A stretch of DNA of 64,000 nt from Archangium violaceum (GTDB lineage: Bacteria; Myxococcota; Myxococcia; Myxococcales; Myxococcaceae), in assembly GCF_016887565.1 (NCBI RefSeq), contig NZ_CP069396.1, forward strand, positions 12,320,001-12,384,000, written 5' to 3'. Of this stretch, positions 38,912 to 47,848 are shown in pieces (within the stretch, counting starts at the first letter, position 1; the number at the start of each line of letters is the position of its first letter). The notes beneath the pieces are model-generated. The model was given only the letters and a program-made list of their open reading frames with translations, did not search any database and had not been told where the DNA came from. The position numbers were made by a program, and so were the translations under genes.

Positions 38912-39562
38912 TCACGCCCGGGTCCCCATCACCTTCGCGGCCCAGCGGCGTGTCGAGTCGTCCACGTGCTTCATCAACGCGTCGAAGCGCCCCGCGCGCA
39001 TCAACTCCACCAGCCGCTCGTCCCGCGCGAGGATCCCGGCCGCGTCCCAGGGGAAGGTGAGGACCGTCTCACCGGACTCCTGATAGCCCGGGTGTGCGAC
39101 CAGGGCTTCCAGGTAGCGCGAGTAGCTGTCGAAGAACCGGTCCACGTTCGAGGCCACGGGCATGACCTTGGGTCCATCGAGGTCATAGGTGTTCACCTCC
39201 ACCACGGGCTGCATTCCCCGCGCATCCATGAGACCCGGCACGGTGGCATAGGCGTAGACGTCACCACCGAAAACAATCACGGGCTCACCCAACTCATCCC
39301 AGTAATTCTCCTGCCACCACTTGTTGTTCTCCTCCAGTCTGTTCACCTCATCATCGAACTGGGTGAGCACCCAACTGTTGACCTTGGTTGCGAACGCGGC
39401 ATGTCCCAGACGCGCATAGAGGCTCGCCAGTACTGGGTCGAGAGGCAGGCCCGCCAACAAACTCCCAGCCTTCAACGGTTCACGGGCGGGTGGCGAGGTT
39501 TTCAACCCCAGGTTCAACCGTTGGCATGCATCCAAGAGTCGATCCAAACCAGGCAGTTCCAT
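38912..39562 (-). CDS. SUKH-like immunity protein for the adjacent lipoprotein toxin
   Basis: 216 residues, starting 24 bases after the toxin stop. The pattern DPVLASLYARLGHAAFAT, EPVIVFGGDVYAYATVP and MQPVVEVNTYDLD, then VDRFFDSYSRYLEALV is that of SMI1/KNR4 (SUKH) proteins, many of which neutralise polymorphic toxins. No signal peptide is seen, so it should act in the cytoplasm where a nuclease toxin would strike. Position downstream of an HNH-type lipoprotein supports the role. Family assignment rests on pattern only. Confidence 0.6.
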   Translation of the reverse strand: MELPGLDRLLDACQRLNLGLKTSPPAREPLKAGSLLAGLPLDPVLASLYARLGHAAFATKVNSWVLTQFDDEVNRLEENNKWWQENYWDELGEPVIVFGGDVYAYATVPGLMDARGMQPVVEVNTYDLDGPKVMPVASNVDRFFDSYSRYLEALVAHPGYQESGETVLTFPWDAAGILARDERLVELMRAGRFDALMKHVDDSTRRWAAKVMGTRA

Positions 39563-39586
39563 GACTCCTCTACTGTTCCCAATGAT

Positions 39587-41416
39587 TCACTCAAGACCAG
39601 GGAATCGGAGCCGCAACTCACGCAATGCAGCCTCCCTGGCATCTTCCGTGGCCTTCAACAACCCTGGCGACTCTTCGGCGTGGTGGTACCAGGACTCGAA
39701 TCGCCCATCGATGATTTCGGCTGCGCGTCTCACATCATCAGCTGTCGGGTTGGGACGGGCCTTCCGAAACCTTCCCCACAACAGATTGATTTCCTTGTGG
39801 ACGTACTTCGGTAACATCGCCAGGTTCTCCGCAGCATTGATGTCTTCGGATGGAAAGAGGTGTGCGTATTGAAGCGGACGTCGATGGTGGATGGGAAGCT
39901 CTTCGCCCAGCCTGTCCAGAACTTCCGCGAGCTGTGGATGCAACTCCGCGTAAAACCTGCGAGCCTCCACTCGAAGAGTTTTCTTCAGGTTGCCATCCAG
40001 CGGCTGCTGGATGACCTGCTCGAGGCGAACGAAGAGGCCCCGCAGCGTCTCGCGCTCGCCCCGGCTCATGGCCTGCTCGCCTTCCAGAGCCATCTTCCGC
40101 CAGAGACGCTCGAACGCGGCCTGCTCCTCCACGGACAGGCGCCTGAGCGCGGTACGCAGCCACCCCGCCGCCATCTCGGGCTCGCGTCCTAGAGCCCTCG
40201 GCACCCACTCCAGCCCCTTCGTGGCGAAGAAGCCCGCGCCCTTCGCGACAACGCCTCCCACGAACCAGAGGGCCGTCTCCTCCACGCCCTTCTGCGCCAG
40301 CCAGGCCGAACCTTCGTGCACGTCCTCCCGCCAGCGCAGCAGGATGGCCTCGTGCATGGACCGGTACCAGCTCAGTTCCGGCACGGGCGGTGGACGCTCG
40401 ACCCAGGCGGACTCCACATGCCCCCGCGCATCCGCGTCCCCCAACCGATGCTCGGCGCGCAGTACCATGTGCACGGTGCGGGAACCAAGCCCCTCGGTGA
40501 AGGGCAGCAGCACCTGGCTGGAGTGTCCCGCCACTTCGGATGACAAAGGCCGAGAGACTCCCCCTGTTCCCTCGCGCGTGCGCCGAACCTCCAGCAACTC
40601 CCAATCGAGGAGTCGACCATCCTCCAGCCGCGCCACGAGCTCCACGCGCATCGCGCCCCCGGCCGGCACCTGCACTGCGCGCAACCACTTCCCCGCCGTC
40701 TCGTGGAGTACGAGGAAACGCTCGCCCGCGGTTCCCCGGGTACGCACCGGGAGTGCCCTGGCCTCAGCGGGGCGGGGAGACTGACGAGAGGCATCGTAGT
40801 CCACCGCCCAGCGAGCATCCTCGCGCCGCAACCGCAGCACCACTTCACCCGTACGCCGGCCCACGTAATCAGCGAAGACCTGGCGCAGCACCCGAGCCAG
40901 CCCGTTCCCCCCTACCGGCCGCCCCTCGCGCCCTCCACCGCTTTCTTCGCGGTAGCCCACCAGCGTCAGAGCGCCCTCCTCCGCCCAGAAGGTGAAGGCC
41001 AGCGTCGCTCCCACCGCATCCACTCCACGAGTCAGGCCCAGCACATGAGCGGTCGCTCTGTCCGCCTCGGCCTCTCGCGCCGCAGTCGGCTCCCGCCCAT
41101 CCCGCCATGCATCCAGCACCAGCGCTTCGACTCTCTTCTCCTCCACCCGCCGCGCACGCCCCCTGGCGTCTTCCTCGCGGATGGCTTCGCCGGCCGGCAC
41201 CTGCGCCAACGCGGTGACTGGTGGCCGCGCCAGGGCCAGAGCACTTCCGAGGCTGCTTCCGCTGTTGGACGCTGCCGGCGGCAGCCCCCACGACGCCGCC
41301 GCGTGCCCAAATGTTTCCGAGGAACGCAGCACCCCGGTGGACGGAGCGTGCGCGGCGCACCCGGCCAGAAGCAACCCCACCAGACCGAGCACACAGGAAC
41401 GCCACCGAGCGGCCAT
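39587..41416 (-). CDS. Lipoprotein toxin with C-terminal HNH-type nuclease domain, Sit-like
   Basis: 609 residues from the ATG at 41416; an ATG at 41425 is also possible. MAARWRSCVLGLVGLLLAGC is a lipoprotein signal (Cys near residue 20). The long middle has no recognisable domain. The last 110 residues contain IHHRRPLQYAHLFP and NAAENLAMLPKYVHKEINLL, an HNH/LHH-superfamily nuclease pattern with paired His and Asn. A lipoprotein carrying a C-terminal nuclease next to an immunity gene matches the Sit toxins of Myxococcus xanthus, which are passed between kin by outer-membrane exchange. No sitB-like gene or traAB is in the window. Delivery route is inferred; toxin plus immunity organisation is well supported. 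Confidence 0.68.
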   Translation of the reverse strand: MAARWRSCVLGLVGLLLAGCAAHAPSTGVLRSSETFGHAAASWGLPPAASNSGSSLGSALALARPPVTALAQVPAGEAIREEDARGRARRVEEKRVEALVLDAWRDGREPTAAREAEADRATAHVLGLTRGVDAVGATLAFTFWAEEGALTLVGYREESGGGREGRPVGGNGLARVLRQVFADYVGRRTGEVVLRLRREDARWAVDYDASRQSPRPAEARALPVRTRGTAGERFLVLHETAGKWLRAVQVPAGGAMRVELVARLEDGRLLDWELLEVRRTREGTGGVSRPLSSEVAGHSSQVLLPFTEGLGSRTVHMVLRAEHRLGDADARGHVESAWVERPPPVPELSWYRSMHEAILLRWREDVHEGSAWLAQKGVEETALWFVGGVVAKGAGFFATKGLEWVPRALGREPEMAAGWLRTALRRLSVEEQAAFERLWRKMALEGEQAMSRGERETLRGLFVRLEQVIQQPLDGNLKKTLRVEARRFYAELHPQLAEVLDRLGEELPIHHRRPLQYAHLFPSEDINAAENLAMLPKYVHKEINLLWGRFRKARPNPTADDVRRAAEIIDGRFESWYHHAEESPGLLKATEDAREAALRELRLRFPGLE

Positions 41417-41582
41417 GGCCCCCATTGTTCCCACTCGCGCAACCAACGTCCATCGGCAGCACCTTGGTTAGAGACAGGCTCGAAACCGGAAACTCACATG
41501 ACCTGAGCAGTAGCATGCGGGGTGATTCCGTGAGTAGTGTCGCGAGGCGTGACTTGTTGGTTCACGTTTGGAGGCCCCGCGC

Positions 41583-43637
41583 ATGGCAGAAGACGCGAAG
41601 AACCCTTCCGAGACCGGCTCCTCCGAGCCCTCCGACCCAGGCCCCCGCCAGCCTCCACCGCCGCCGCTGACCCGAGGCTCGCGGGTGGCCGGCTACACGG
41701 TGGAGGACCAGCTGGGAACGGGAGGCTATGGCACCGTGTACAGTGCGCGCTGCGGGGAGAATACCGTCGCGCTGAAGGTCCTCCCGCTGAAGACCTCCGG
41801 GGGATGGGAGGAGCGGGAGGTGGACGTGCTCCGCCGGCTGAAGCACCCCCACGTGGTGCGGCTGCTGGGGTATTTCGACTGGCCAGAAAACGCCCCGTGC
41901 TTCCGCGTCCTCGTCATGGAGTTCGTGGACGGCTCGCCCCTGGACGAGTGGGCGCGCAGATTCAACCCGTCGGCACTCGAGGTGGTGGAGCTGCTGCTGC
42001 CGCTGTTGGAGGCACTGGAGGCGGTGCACACCTCGGGCGTGGTGCACCGGGACGTGAAGTCCTCCAACATCCTGGTGCGCGCCTCGGACGGACAGCCGAT
42101 GCTGGTGGACTTCGGCGCGGGCTCCTATGCGGGGGCTCCGCAGCTGACGTCCACGCTGCCACCGGGCACCGCGGAGTACCGCGGTCCCGAGGTCTGGGAC
42201 TTCTTCCGCAACCACGTGGGCGAGAGCACGGCACGTTACTCACCCAGTCCCGCGGACGACCTGTGGGCGGTGGGCGTCATGCTCTACTGGCTGCTGACGG
42301 ATCGCCTGCCCTTCACCGGTGGGGATGTCCTCGCGGTGGGCAGGGCCGTCCTCACGCAGAAGCCCGTGCCGCCCCACGTACGCAACGTCCGCGTCCCGGA
42401 GGCACTGAGCCGCGTGTGCCTGCGCATGCTGGAGAAGGCCCGCGAGTCCCGGTACGCGAACGCGTGGGAGGTACGTGCGGCGCTTCTGGCCCTGAAGGCA
42501 CGAGCGAACGGGTCGTGGAGCCTTCCCCTGTTCGAGCCCCGGGGCCCACACACCGTCACCACACGGTCCGCGCCATCATTGGCGGACGGGCAGGATCTCC
42601 TGGCGCGAGCGGAAAGGCTCGCACGGCAGCCACCGCTCCGAGGAGAAGCCATGGAGGAGGCGCCCTCGCCATCGAGAGCCGGCCCGCTGGCGGCGCGCCT
42701 GCTCTTCGTCCGTGGCGGTGTATGGGCCGGGATGGTGTTGGGGCTGGCGGGCCTCGCCCTGGCCCTGGGCTGGTGGCAGAGCACCTCCCTCCATGCACAG
42801 CCGTCCTCGGCGGTAGTACACGCGACCCTACCTTTCATGTCCCCCGAGCCCTATCCCATACAAGGAGATACTTTTTTCCAAGTTGTCGCGCCCCCGTGGA
42901 AGTCGCCTGATGTTGGTGGGGACGCGGCGCCCAACGGGAAGGTCATCCCCGCGCCCGTCGTCAACGCCAGATACGGAGAGAAAGACATGCGCGCGAAGAA
43001 CAAGAAGAACGTCTCCCCCGCCCAGGAGGAGAAGAAGCCCGTGGAGAACAACAACCGTCTCGCTACGTTGTGCGCCGCCGGGGCGCTGGCCCTCACCAGC
43101 TCCGCCTGCGCCGCGCCGTCTGCCCTCACCCAGGCCTTCGCGAAGTATGAGCCCAAGGTGGTCGACCCGGAGGAGCTCCAGCTGGCGCTGAAGTGCCCTC
43201 GCGAAGCGGTCGAGTACATGAAGAAGCATGGCATCAAGATCGGGAGGATCTACGAGAGCGTCTGGCCGGACACCTACCTTGGACCTCCGCTGGAAGAGAT
43301 CCCCTATACCGAGCAGGTCGAGCTGACGATACCGTTTGCCAGGACTCGACATGAGAAGAACAAGTCCCTGGGCAGCCTGCCCATCTCGGACGATACCCAG
43401 GGGTTCGCAGGGCCGTTCGTCATCCATGAGAACCGCGTCCATGCCCGGTTCGTCTACTACAACTATCTCACCAAGAATCTTATTGCCCAGGGAAAGGATC
43501 CAAACCAGTTCGGGCCCGTGTGCATGGAGGCCTGGTACGATGGCGAGCCGGGTGTCCCCTACCTCGGTCCGGGGACGGAGGAGGATACGATCAGGACTTT
43601 TGCCCGCATGCAGCTCAGAGCGGTGGATCACTGGTAG
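41583..43637 (+). CDS. Ser/Thr protein kinase fused to a C-terminal module with a second signal-like segment
   Basis: 684 residues; GGAGG lies 8 bases before the ATG at 41583. The kinase domain (about 30-310) has QLGTGGYGTVYSA, the Lys in VALKVLPL, HRDVKSSNILV, VDFGAGS and GTAEYRGPEVW. A membrane helix follows (WAGMVLGLAGLALALGWW). From residue 469 a second module begins, MRAKNKKNVSP, with its own hydrophobic segment LCAAGALALTSSACA, then about 180 residues ending RMQLRAVDHW. The internal ATG at 42987 has a good GGAG 8 bases upstream, so the module could also be made separately. It is followed by a DUF2381-type gene, a pairing seen repeatedly in myxobacteria. Role unknown. Confidence 0.8.
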   Translation: MAEDAKNPSETGSSEPSDPGPRQPPPPPLTRGSRVAGYTVEDQLGTGGYGTVYSARCGENTVALKVLPLKTSGGWEEREVDVLRRLKHPHVVRLLGYFDWPENAPCFRVLVMEFVDGSPLDEWARRFNPSALEVVELLLPLLEALEAVHTSGVVHRDVKSSNILVRASDGQPMLVDFGAGSYAGAPQLTSTLPPGTAEYRGPEVWDFFRNHVGESTARYSPSPADDLWAVGVMLYWLLTDRLPFTGGDVLAVGRAVLTQKPVPPHVRNVRVPEALSRVCLRMLEKARESRYANAWEVRAALLALKARANGSWSLPLFEPRGPHTVTTRSAPSLADGQDLLARAERLARQPPLRGEAMEEAPSPSRAGPLAARLLFVRGGVWAGMVLGLAGLALALGWWQSTSLHAQPSSAVVHATLPFMSPEPYPIQGDTFFQVVAPPWKSPDVGGDAAPNGKVIPAPVVNARYGEKDMRAKNKKNVSPAQEEKKPVENNNRLATLCAAGALALTSSACAAPSALTQAFAKYEPKVVDPEELQLALKCPREAVEYMKKHGIKIGRIYESVWPDTYLGPPLEEIPYTEQVELTIPFARTRHEKNKSLGSLPISDDTQGFAGPFVIHENRVHARFVYYNYLTKNLIAQGKDPNQFGPVCMEAWYDGEPGVPYLGPGTEEDTIRTFARMQLRAVDHW

Positions 43638-43670
43638 ACGTCACCACTCGCCCCGGGAAACGGCTCGTAC

Positions 43671-44579
43671 GTGATCTCCGCACCCCTTGCCCCCCTTCTT
43701 GTCTGGCTCCTCATGAGCACGGCTCCGTCTCCCGGCTCGCGTGCATGTGAGCAGGACATGCACCGCATCGAGCTGACGCAGGCTCCCCCTCATGACATCC
43801 AGGAGGTGCGCATCAGCGCGGGGCTCGTCACCACACTGCTCTTCGATTCACGCATTCATCCTGGGCGGATTGAATTGGAGGCAGAGGAGGACTTCACCGT
43901 GGTGGAAGCCAGCGGGCGTCTCCTCATGCTCATTCCCTCGAGCAGGCTGGCGGCGGGGAGACGCTTGAGGCTGTCCGTGAGATTCGAGGACGGTGAAGCC
44001 CCCGTTGGCGCGACTTTCATCCTCGTGATGGACCCCCAGCGAGCAGAGAGGCAGGTGGAGGTGTTCCGCCTTCGGAGAGCCCCGGAATCATGCCAGCGAG
44101 AGCTGGACGCCGAGAGAGCCAGGACCGAGCAATTGCAGGCCGAGCTTGAGCACCTGCGTACACGTACGCATCAGGAGAGGAATCTCGAGAGAATGGCCCT
44201 GTTGAAGATTCCGAACGAAGGTGGAATCATCGTTCGGAATCTGAGCAAGAGCATCACCTGGAATGAGAAAGCAGTGCTTGCCGTGAGGCTTCTCAGCTAT
44301 CGTGACATGCACTCCAAGGGGTCCCTGGTGCTTCAAGTGGAGCTGACGCTTCCACGAAGAGACCAGCCCTGGCGCCTCGACAAGGCGGAACTGTCTGTCC
44401 AAGCAAAAATCAACAAACACTATACCCCAGTCTGGGAGGCTTTCACGCCCTCCAATAATGGCTTGTATTTGCTGATGGAGAGCGAGGTACCCATGGCCAA
44501 TCCCAACACCCTGTACAAGCTCACCCTGACAACACAAGGGGGTCAGCAGTTGATCATCGGGAACATCCCGATTCCTTGA
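43671..44579 (+). CDS. DUF2381/TIGR02268-like exported protein
   Basis: 302 residues from a GTG 34 bases after the kinase gene. A signal peptide (PLAPLLVWLLMSTAPSPGSRA) precedes a beta-rich N-terminal half (RISAGLVTTLLFDSRIHPG, FTVVEASGRLLMLIPSSRL). A short coiled-coil comes next (QRELDAERARTEQLQAELEHLR), then a beta domain (LAVRLLSYRDMHSKGSLVLQ). This is the order in the Myxococcus paralogous family TIGR02268, known only from myxobacteria and commonly encoded behind kinase genes. It is probably periplasmic. The gene is less GC-rich than the core genes around it. Function unknown. Confidence 0.75.
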   Translation: MISAPLAPLLVWLLMSTAPSPGSRACEQDMHRIELTQAPPHDIQEVRISAGLVTTLLFDSRIHPGRIELEAEEDFTVVEASGRLLMLIPSSRLAAGRRLRLSVRFEDGEAPVGATFILVMDPQRAERQVEVFRLRRAPESCQRELDAERARTEQLQAELEHLRTRTHQERNLERMALLKIPNEGGIIVRNLSKSITWNEKAVLAVRLLSYRDMHSKGSLVLQVELTLPRRDQPWRLDKAELSVQAKINKHYTPVWEAFTPSNNGLYLLMESEVPMANPNTLYKLTLTTQGGQQLIIGNIPIP

Positions 44580-44702
44580 GCCCCGCGCGCGAGTTCCCGC
44601 CAGGCCCCATGGCAGTGGCAATTGATTACTATCCATGATGTTCACTTCGGTGCGCCCCAGAGCAACACCGACGCATCCAAGTGCACTGGCTCCAAGGTGG
44701 TC

Positions 44703-45503
44703 ATGCCCGTCAAATACCTCGACCTCCAAATCAAACTTCCTCCAGGCATCCCATCGGGTGAAGTCGTGAGGGAGTTTCTCGCGCTCGTCCTTGGCAAGTA
44801 CAAATGGTTCGGGCCCAGGCGCTATGGCTCTGCATCCCTGGACAATCCCATAGACCCGACCCGCCTCGAACTCTCCTCACTGATCGCTCATTATGAGGAT
44901 CGCAACAACCTGTGCGTTGCAGCCAAGACGGACCGGGACTTCATCTGGTTCTCACCATCACCCGCTGGATGTCCACCCTATACAGGTTCGATCTCCTGGA
45001 TGACGTCCGCCAGCTCAGCAACGAAGGCATCCTGGCGCACAACCCATGCCCAGCAAGTCGCCGAGCTCATGCGACTGGTCCAATCGCCCATAGCTCTAGT
45101 GGGGCTCGTCGAGGATCTCGATAGCAAGCAGTGGCGGCTCGTACACAAGAGCATTCCCACAGAGGGGAATGACTTCACGTACTCGACAGAGGAGTTCACC
45201 GTACGCGACTACAGCGAGGGACTTCCTGGCCTCGCCTGGCGCAACTTCTATGGCCCGCCCTTCGTGCGCATGTTCGGCCAGAGGCTCGATGCCCTCCCTC
45301 CCGAGTGCCGCAAACCACTCGGCGAGGACATCGTCCTCGTCCAGCCCTACGAGCTGCCCACCGAGGCGGGGACCGAGTCAGGCATCGCCCGTGAGCGCGA
45401 GCTCATCTCCCTCCTCGGCGCCGAGTGCTTCTACGACCACGAGCGCCTCACCCTTCCCACCCGCCGCCCCGTCCTCGACGCCCTCGGTCAGCCCATGCAC
45501 TGA
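44703..45503 (+). CDS. Immunity-like cytoplasmic protein
   Basis: 266 residues from the ATG at 44703; an in-frame TTG at 44622 would add 27 residues with no clear ribosome-binding site. No signal peptide or membrane helix is present. The C-terminal half is compact and rich in aromatics: GLPGLAWRNFYGPPFVRMFG, EDIVLVQPYELPTEAGT and ECFYDHERLTLPTRRP. Proteins of this appearance occur as stand-alone immunity genes in polymorphic-toxin islands, and the position in this accessory region fits. I cannot name the family with confidence. No toxin partner is encoded next to it. Confidence 0.45.
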   Translation: MPVKYLDLQIKLPPGIPSGEVVREFLALVLGKYKWFGPRRYGSASLDNPIDPTRLELSSLIAHYEDRNNLCVAAKTDRDFIWFSPSPAGCPPYTGSISWMTSASSATKASWRTTHAQQVAELMRLVQSPIALVGLVEDLDSKQWRLVHKSIPTEGNDFTYSTEEFTVRDYSEGLPGLAWRNFYGPPFVRMFGQRLDALPPECRKPLGEDIVLVQPYELPTEAGTESGIARERELISLLGAECFYDHERLTLPTRRPVLDALGQPMH

Positions 45504-45508
45504 GCGCC

Positions 45509-46678
45509 TCACCCCGCCGAGAGCAACTCCGTCTGCGCGGCTGCCACCGCCACGCCCGGCGTGGCCCGGTGCCCCGCCGCCGCGAGCGCCCGTTCCACCG
45601 CTCCCACCGTGGCCAGCACGTCCCCAGGGCCCACCACGTTCATGTGCCCCACCCGGAAGTAGCGCGTCTTGAGTTGCGGGTGCAGTCCCCCGGCGAGCAC
45701 CACCCCCTGCTCTCGCGCCCGGCCGAGCACCGCCGCATCCACTCCCTCCGGGTAGTAGAGGGCGCTGAGCGTGTGGGCCGTCACCGACTCCGAGACGGGC
45801 AGCATCTTCAATCCCAGCGCGCGCCAGGCGGCGCGGAAGGACCGTGCCATGCGGCGATGCCGGGCGAAGCGCGCCTCCATCCCCTCGCGCAGGATCTGCC
45901 CCAGGCTCACGTCCAGCGCGCACACCAGGTTGACCGGCGGCGTGGCGAAGTAGGCGGCCTTGCCGGCCTCGTAGGCCTCCATGATGGGAAGCCACTCGCT
46001 GAAGTCCGCGTACAGCGAGCGCACCGGCGTCCGGCGCGCACGCCACGCCGCCATGGCGCGCGGGCTCACGGTGAGCAGCGCCAGCCCCGGTGGCACTCCA
46101 ATCGCCTTCTGGCTCGCGGTGAGATACACGTCCGCGCCCCACGCCTCCTGGTGGAACGCCTCCCCCGCGGTGGCGCACACCCCGTCCACCACCGACAGCA
46201 CCCCGTGCCGGTCCGCCGCCTTCACCAGCGCCTCCGCCGGCGCCAGCACTCCGGTGCTGGTGTCCACGTGGGTGACGGTCATCACCTTGAAGCGCCCACT
46301 CGTCAGCAGCGCCTCCACCGACGCCACGTCCGGCGCCTCACCCGGCGCGCACCGCGCATGCACCACCTCCGCCCCGTAACGCTCGAGCAGCAGGGCCATC
46401 CGGTCGCTGAAGTAGCCGGTGTTCACCACCAGCGCGCGATCGCCCGGCTCCACCAGGTTGGCCACCGCCAGCTCCATGGCCAGCGTGCCACTGCCCGCCA
46501 CCACGAAGGGCTGCGCCGAGGGCGCCAGGCACACCTCGCGCAGCCTCTTCAGCGCCCGGCCGAAGACGGCGATGAACTCGGGGGCCACGTGGCTGGCCGT
46601 CTTCGCCCCCAGCGCCCGCAGCACCTCCGGGTCGAACTCCACCGGGCCGGGAATCATCAGCAGGTCTCGCTCGCTCAT
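45509..46678 (-). CDS. Class V aminotransferase, alanine-glyoxylate/serine-pyruvate type
   Basis: 389 residues. The start MSERDLLMIPGPVEFDPEVL and the motif TASHVAPEF are typical of the alanine-glyoxylate/serine-pyruvate/phosphonoacetaldehyde aminotransferase group. The glycine-rich PLP phosphate loop is GSGTLAMELAVANL, the Asp that contacts the pyridine N is in SVVDGVCATAGEAFH, and the Schiff-base Lys is in LTASQKAIGVPPGL. It transfers an amino group from Ala or Ser to a 2-oxoacid in the cytoplasm. It is a single gene, convergent with the immunity-like gene (5 bp) and divergent from the ChaN-like gene. Exact substrates are not determined. Confidence 0.88.
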   Translation of the reverse strand: MSERDLLMIPGPVEFDPEVLRALGAKTASHVAPEFIAVFGRALKRLREVCLAPSAQPFVVAGSGTLAMELAVANLVEPGDRALVVNTGYFSDRMALLLERYGAEVVHARCAPGEAPDVASVEALLTSGRFKVMTVTHVDTSTGVLAPAEALVKAADRHGVLSVVDGVCATAGEAFHQEAWGADVYLTASQKAIGVPPGLALLTVSPRAMAAWRARRTPVRSLYADFSEWLPIMEAYEAGKAAYFATPPVNLVCALDVSLGQILREGMEARFARHRRMARSFRAAWRALGLKMLPVSESVTAHTLSALYYPEGVDAAVLGRAREQGVVLAGGLHPQLKTRYFRVGHMNVVGPGDVLATVGAVERALAAAGHRATPGVAVAAAQTELLSAG

Positions 46679-46783
46679 CGCACTCCTCCTCGCGGTTGCA
46701 CCCCAGGGGCGTAGCGTAGCGTGGTCCGGGACTCCATGACGGATTTGATGGAGGGCCCCGGCTGTGGCTGACTGCCGCACCCG

Positions 46784-47794
46784 ATGAGCGCTCCCACTTC
46801 CCTCCGCGTAGGCCTCGCCTTCCTCCTGGTCTGTGGCTGTGCCACGCCGTCCTCCTCGAGCCGCGCCACGCCACCCGAGGCGCGGACAGCGGAGTGGCGG
46901 AGCCCGCTGCACCGCGACCACCCGCTGGTGGGTCGCATCTGGGACGCGCGGCGGAACCGCCAGGTGGATGAGCCGACATTGCTGGCGGAGCTCTCCCGAG
47001 TGCGCTTCGTGCTCCTCGGTGAGCGCCACGACAACCCCGACCACCACCGCCTCCAGGCCGAGCTGGTCCGGGGGCTCACCGCCTCTGGCCGCGAGCCCGT
47101 GCTCGCCTTCGAGATGCTCGACACGGAGCAGCAGGCCGCCGTCGACGAGGCACTCGCCCGCGCTCCGGGGGACCCGGATGCCATCGCCCAGGCTGTGGCA
47201 TGGGAGAAGAGTGGCTGGCCCGACTGGTCTCTCTACCGCCCCATCTTCGCCGTGGGCACCGAGCGCGGCCTGCCCATCCTCGGCGCCAACCTCCCACGCC
47301 GACAGGTGAGGGAGCTCGTCACCCGGGGCCCCGAGGCCCTGGCCCCGGAGACGCGCGCGCGGCTGGGGCTCGACACACCGCTGCCGGAGGCGGTCGACCG
47401 CGCCATGCGCGCGGAGATGCACGAGTCCCACTGTGGCCACCTGCCCGAGTCCATGCTCGCGCCGATGGTGCTCGCCCAGCGGGCCCGCGACGCACAGATG
47501 GCCGACCGCCTGCTGTCCACCTCAGCGGAGGACGGGGCCATCCTCATCACCGGCGCCGGTCACGCTCGCACCGACCGGGGCGTCCCCGCGGACCTCGTCC
47601 GGAGAGCCCCAGAGCAGCCGGTGCTCGCCGTGGCCTTCCTCGAGGTCTCGCCCGAGGCCCGCGAGCCGAGCGACTACGCGCCCACCGACAGTCCCGGGAA
47701 GCTGCCCTACGACTATGTCTGGTTCACGCCCGCCGCGGAGCGGGAGGATCCGTGCGCCGCGTTCCGCTCGCGTGAGAACCCCACGAGAAAATAG
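46784..47794 (+). CDS. ChaN-family (haem-binding-like) lipoprotein
   Basis: 336 residues. MSAPTSLRVGLAFLLVCGCA is a lipoprotein signal. The core motif FVLLGERHDNPDHHRLQAEL and the sequences LAFEMLDTEQQ, MHESHCGHLPES and ILITGAGHARTDRGVP match ChaN/DUF399 proteins. ChaN of Campylobacter binds two haems at its surface and is linked to iron uptake. The His residues in ERHDNPDHH are retained. It is probably outer-membrane or periplasmic. No iron-uptake genes adjoin it; the permuted tRNA-like region follows immediately. Confidence 0.8.
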   Translation: MSAPTSLRVGLAFLLVCGCATPSSSSRATPPEARTAEWRSPLHRDHPLVGRIWDARRNRQVDEPTLLAELSRVRFVLLGERHDNPDHHRLQAELVRGLTASGREPVLAFEMLDTEQQAAVDEALARAPGDPDAIAQAVAWEKSGWPDWSLYRPIFAVGTERGLPILGANLPRRQVRELVTRGPEALAPETRARLGLDTPLPEAVDRAMRAEMHESHCGHLPESMLAPMVLAQRARDAQMADRLLSTSAEDGAILITGAGHARTDRGVPADLVRRAPEQPVLAVAFLEVSPEAREPSDYAPTDSPGKLPYDYVWFTPAAEREDPCAAFRSRENPTRK

Positions 47795-47848
47795 CCTGTC
47801 AGGTCCGCTCTGGCCGCCGCGTCACTGAGAGCATGGACGCAAAGCTTT

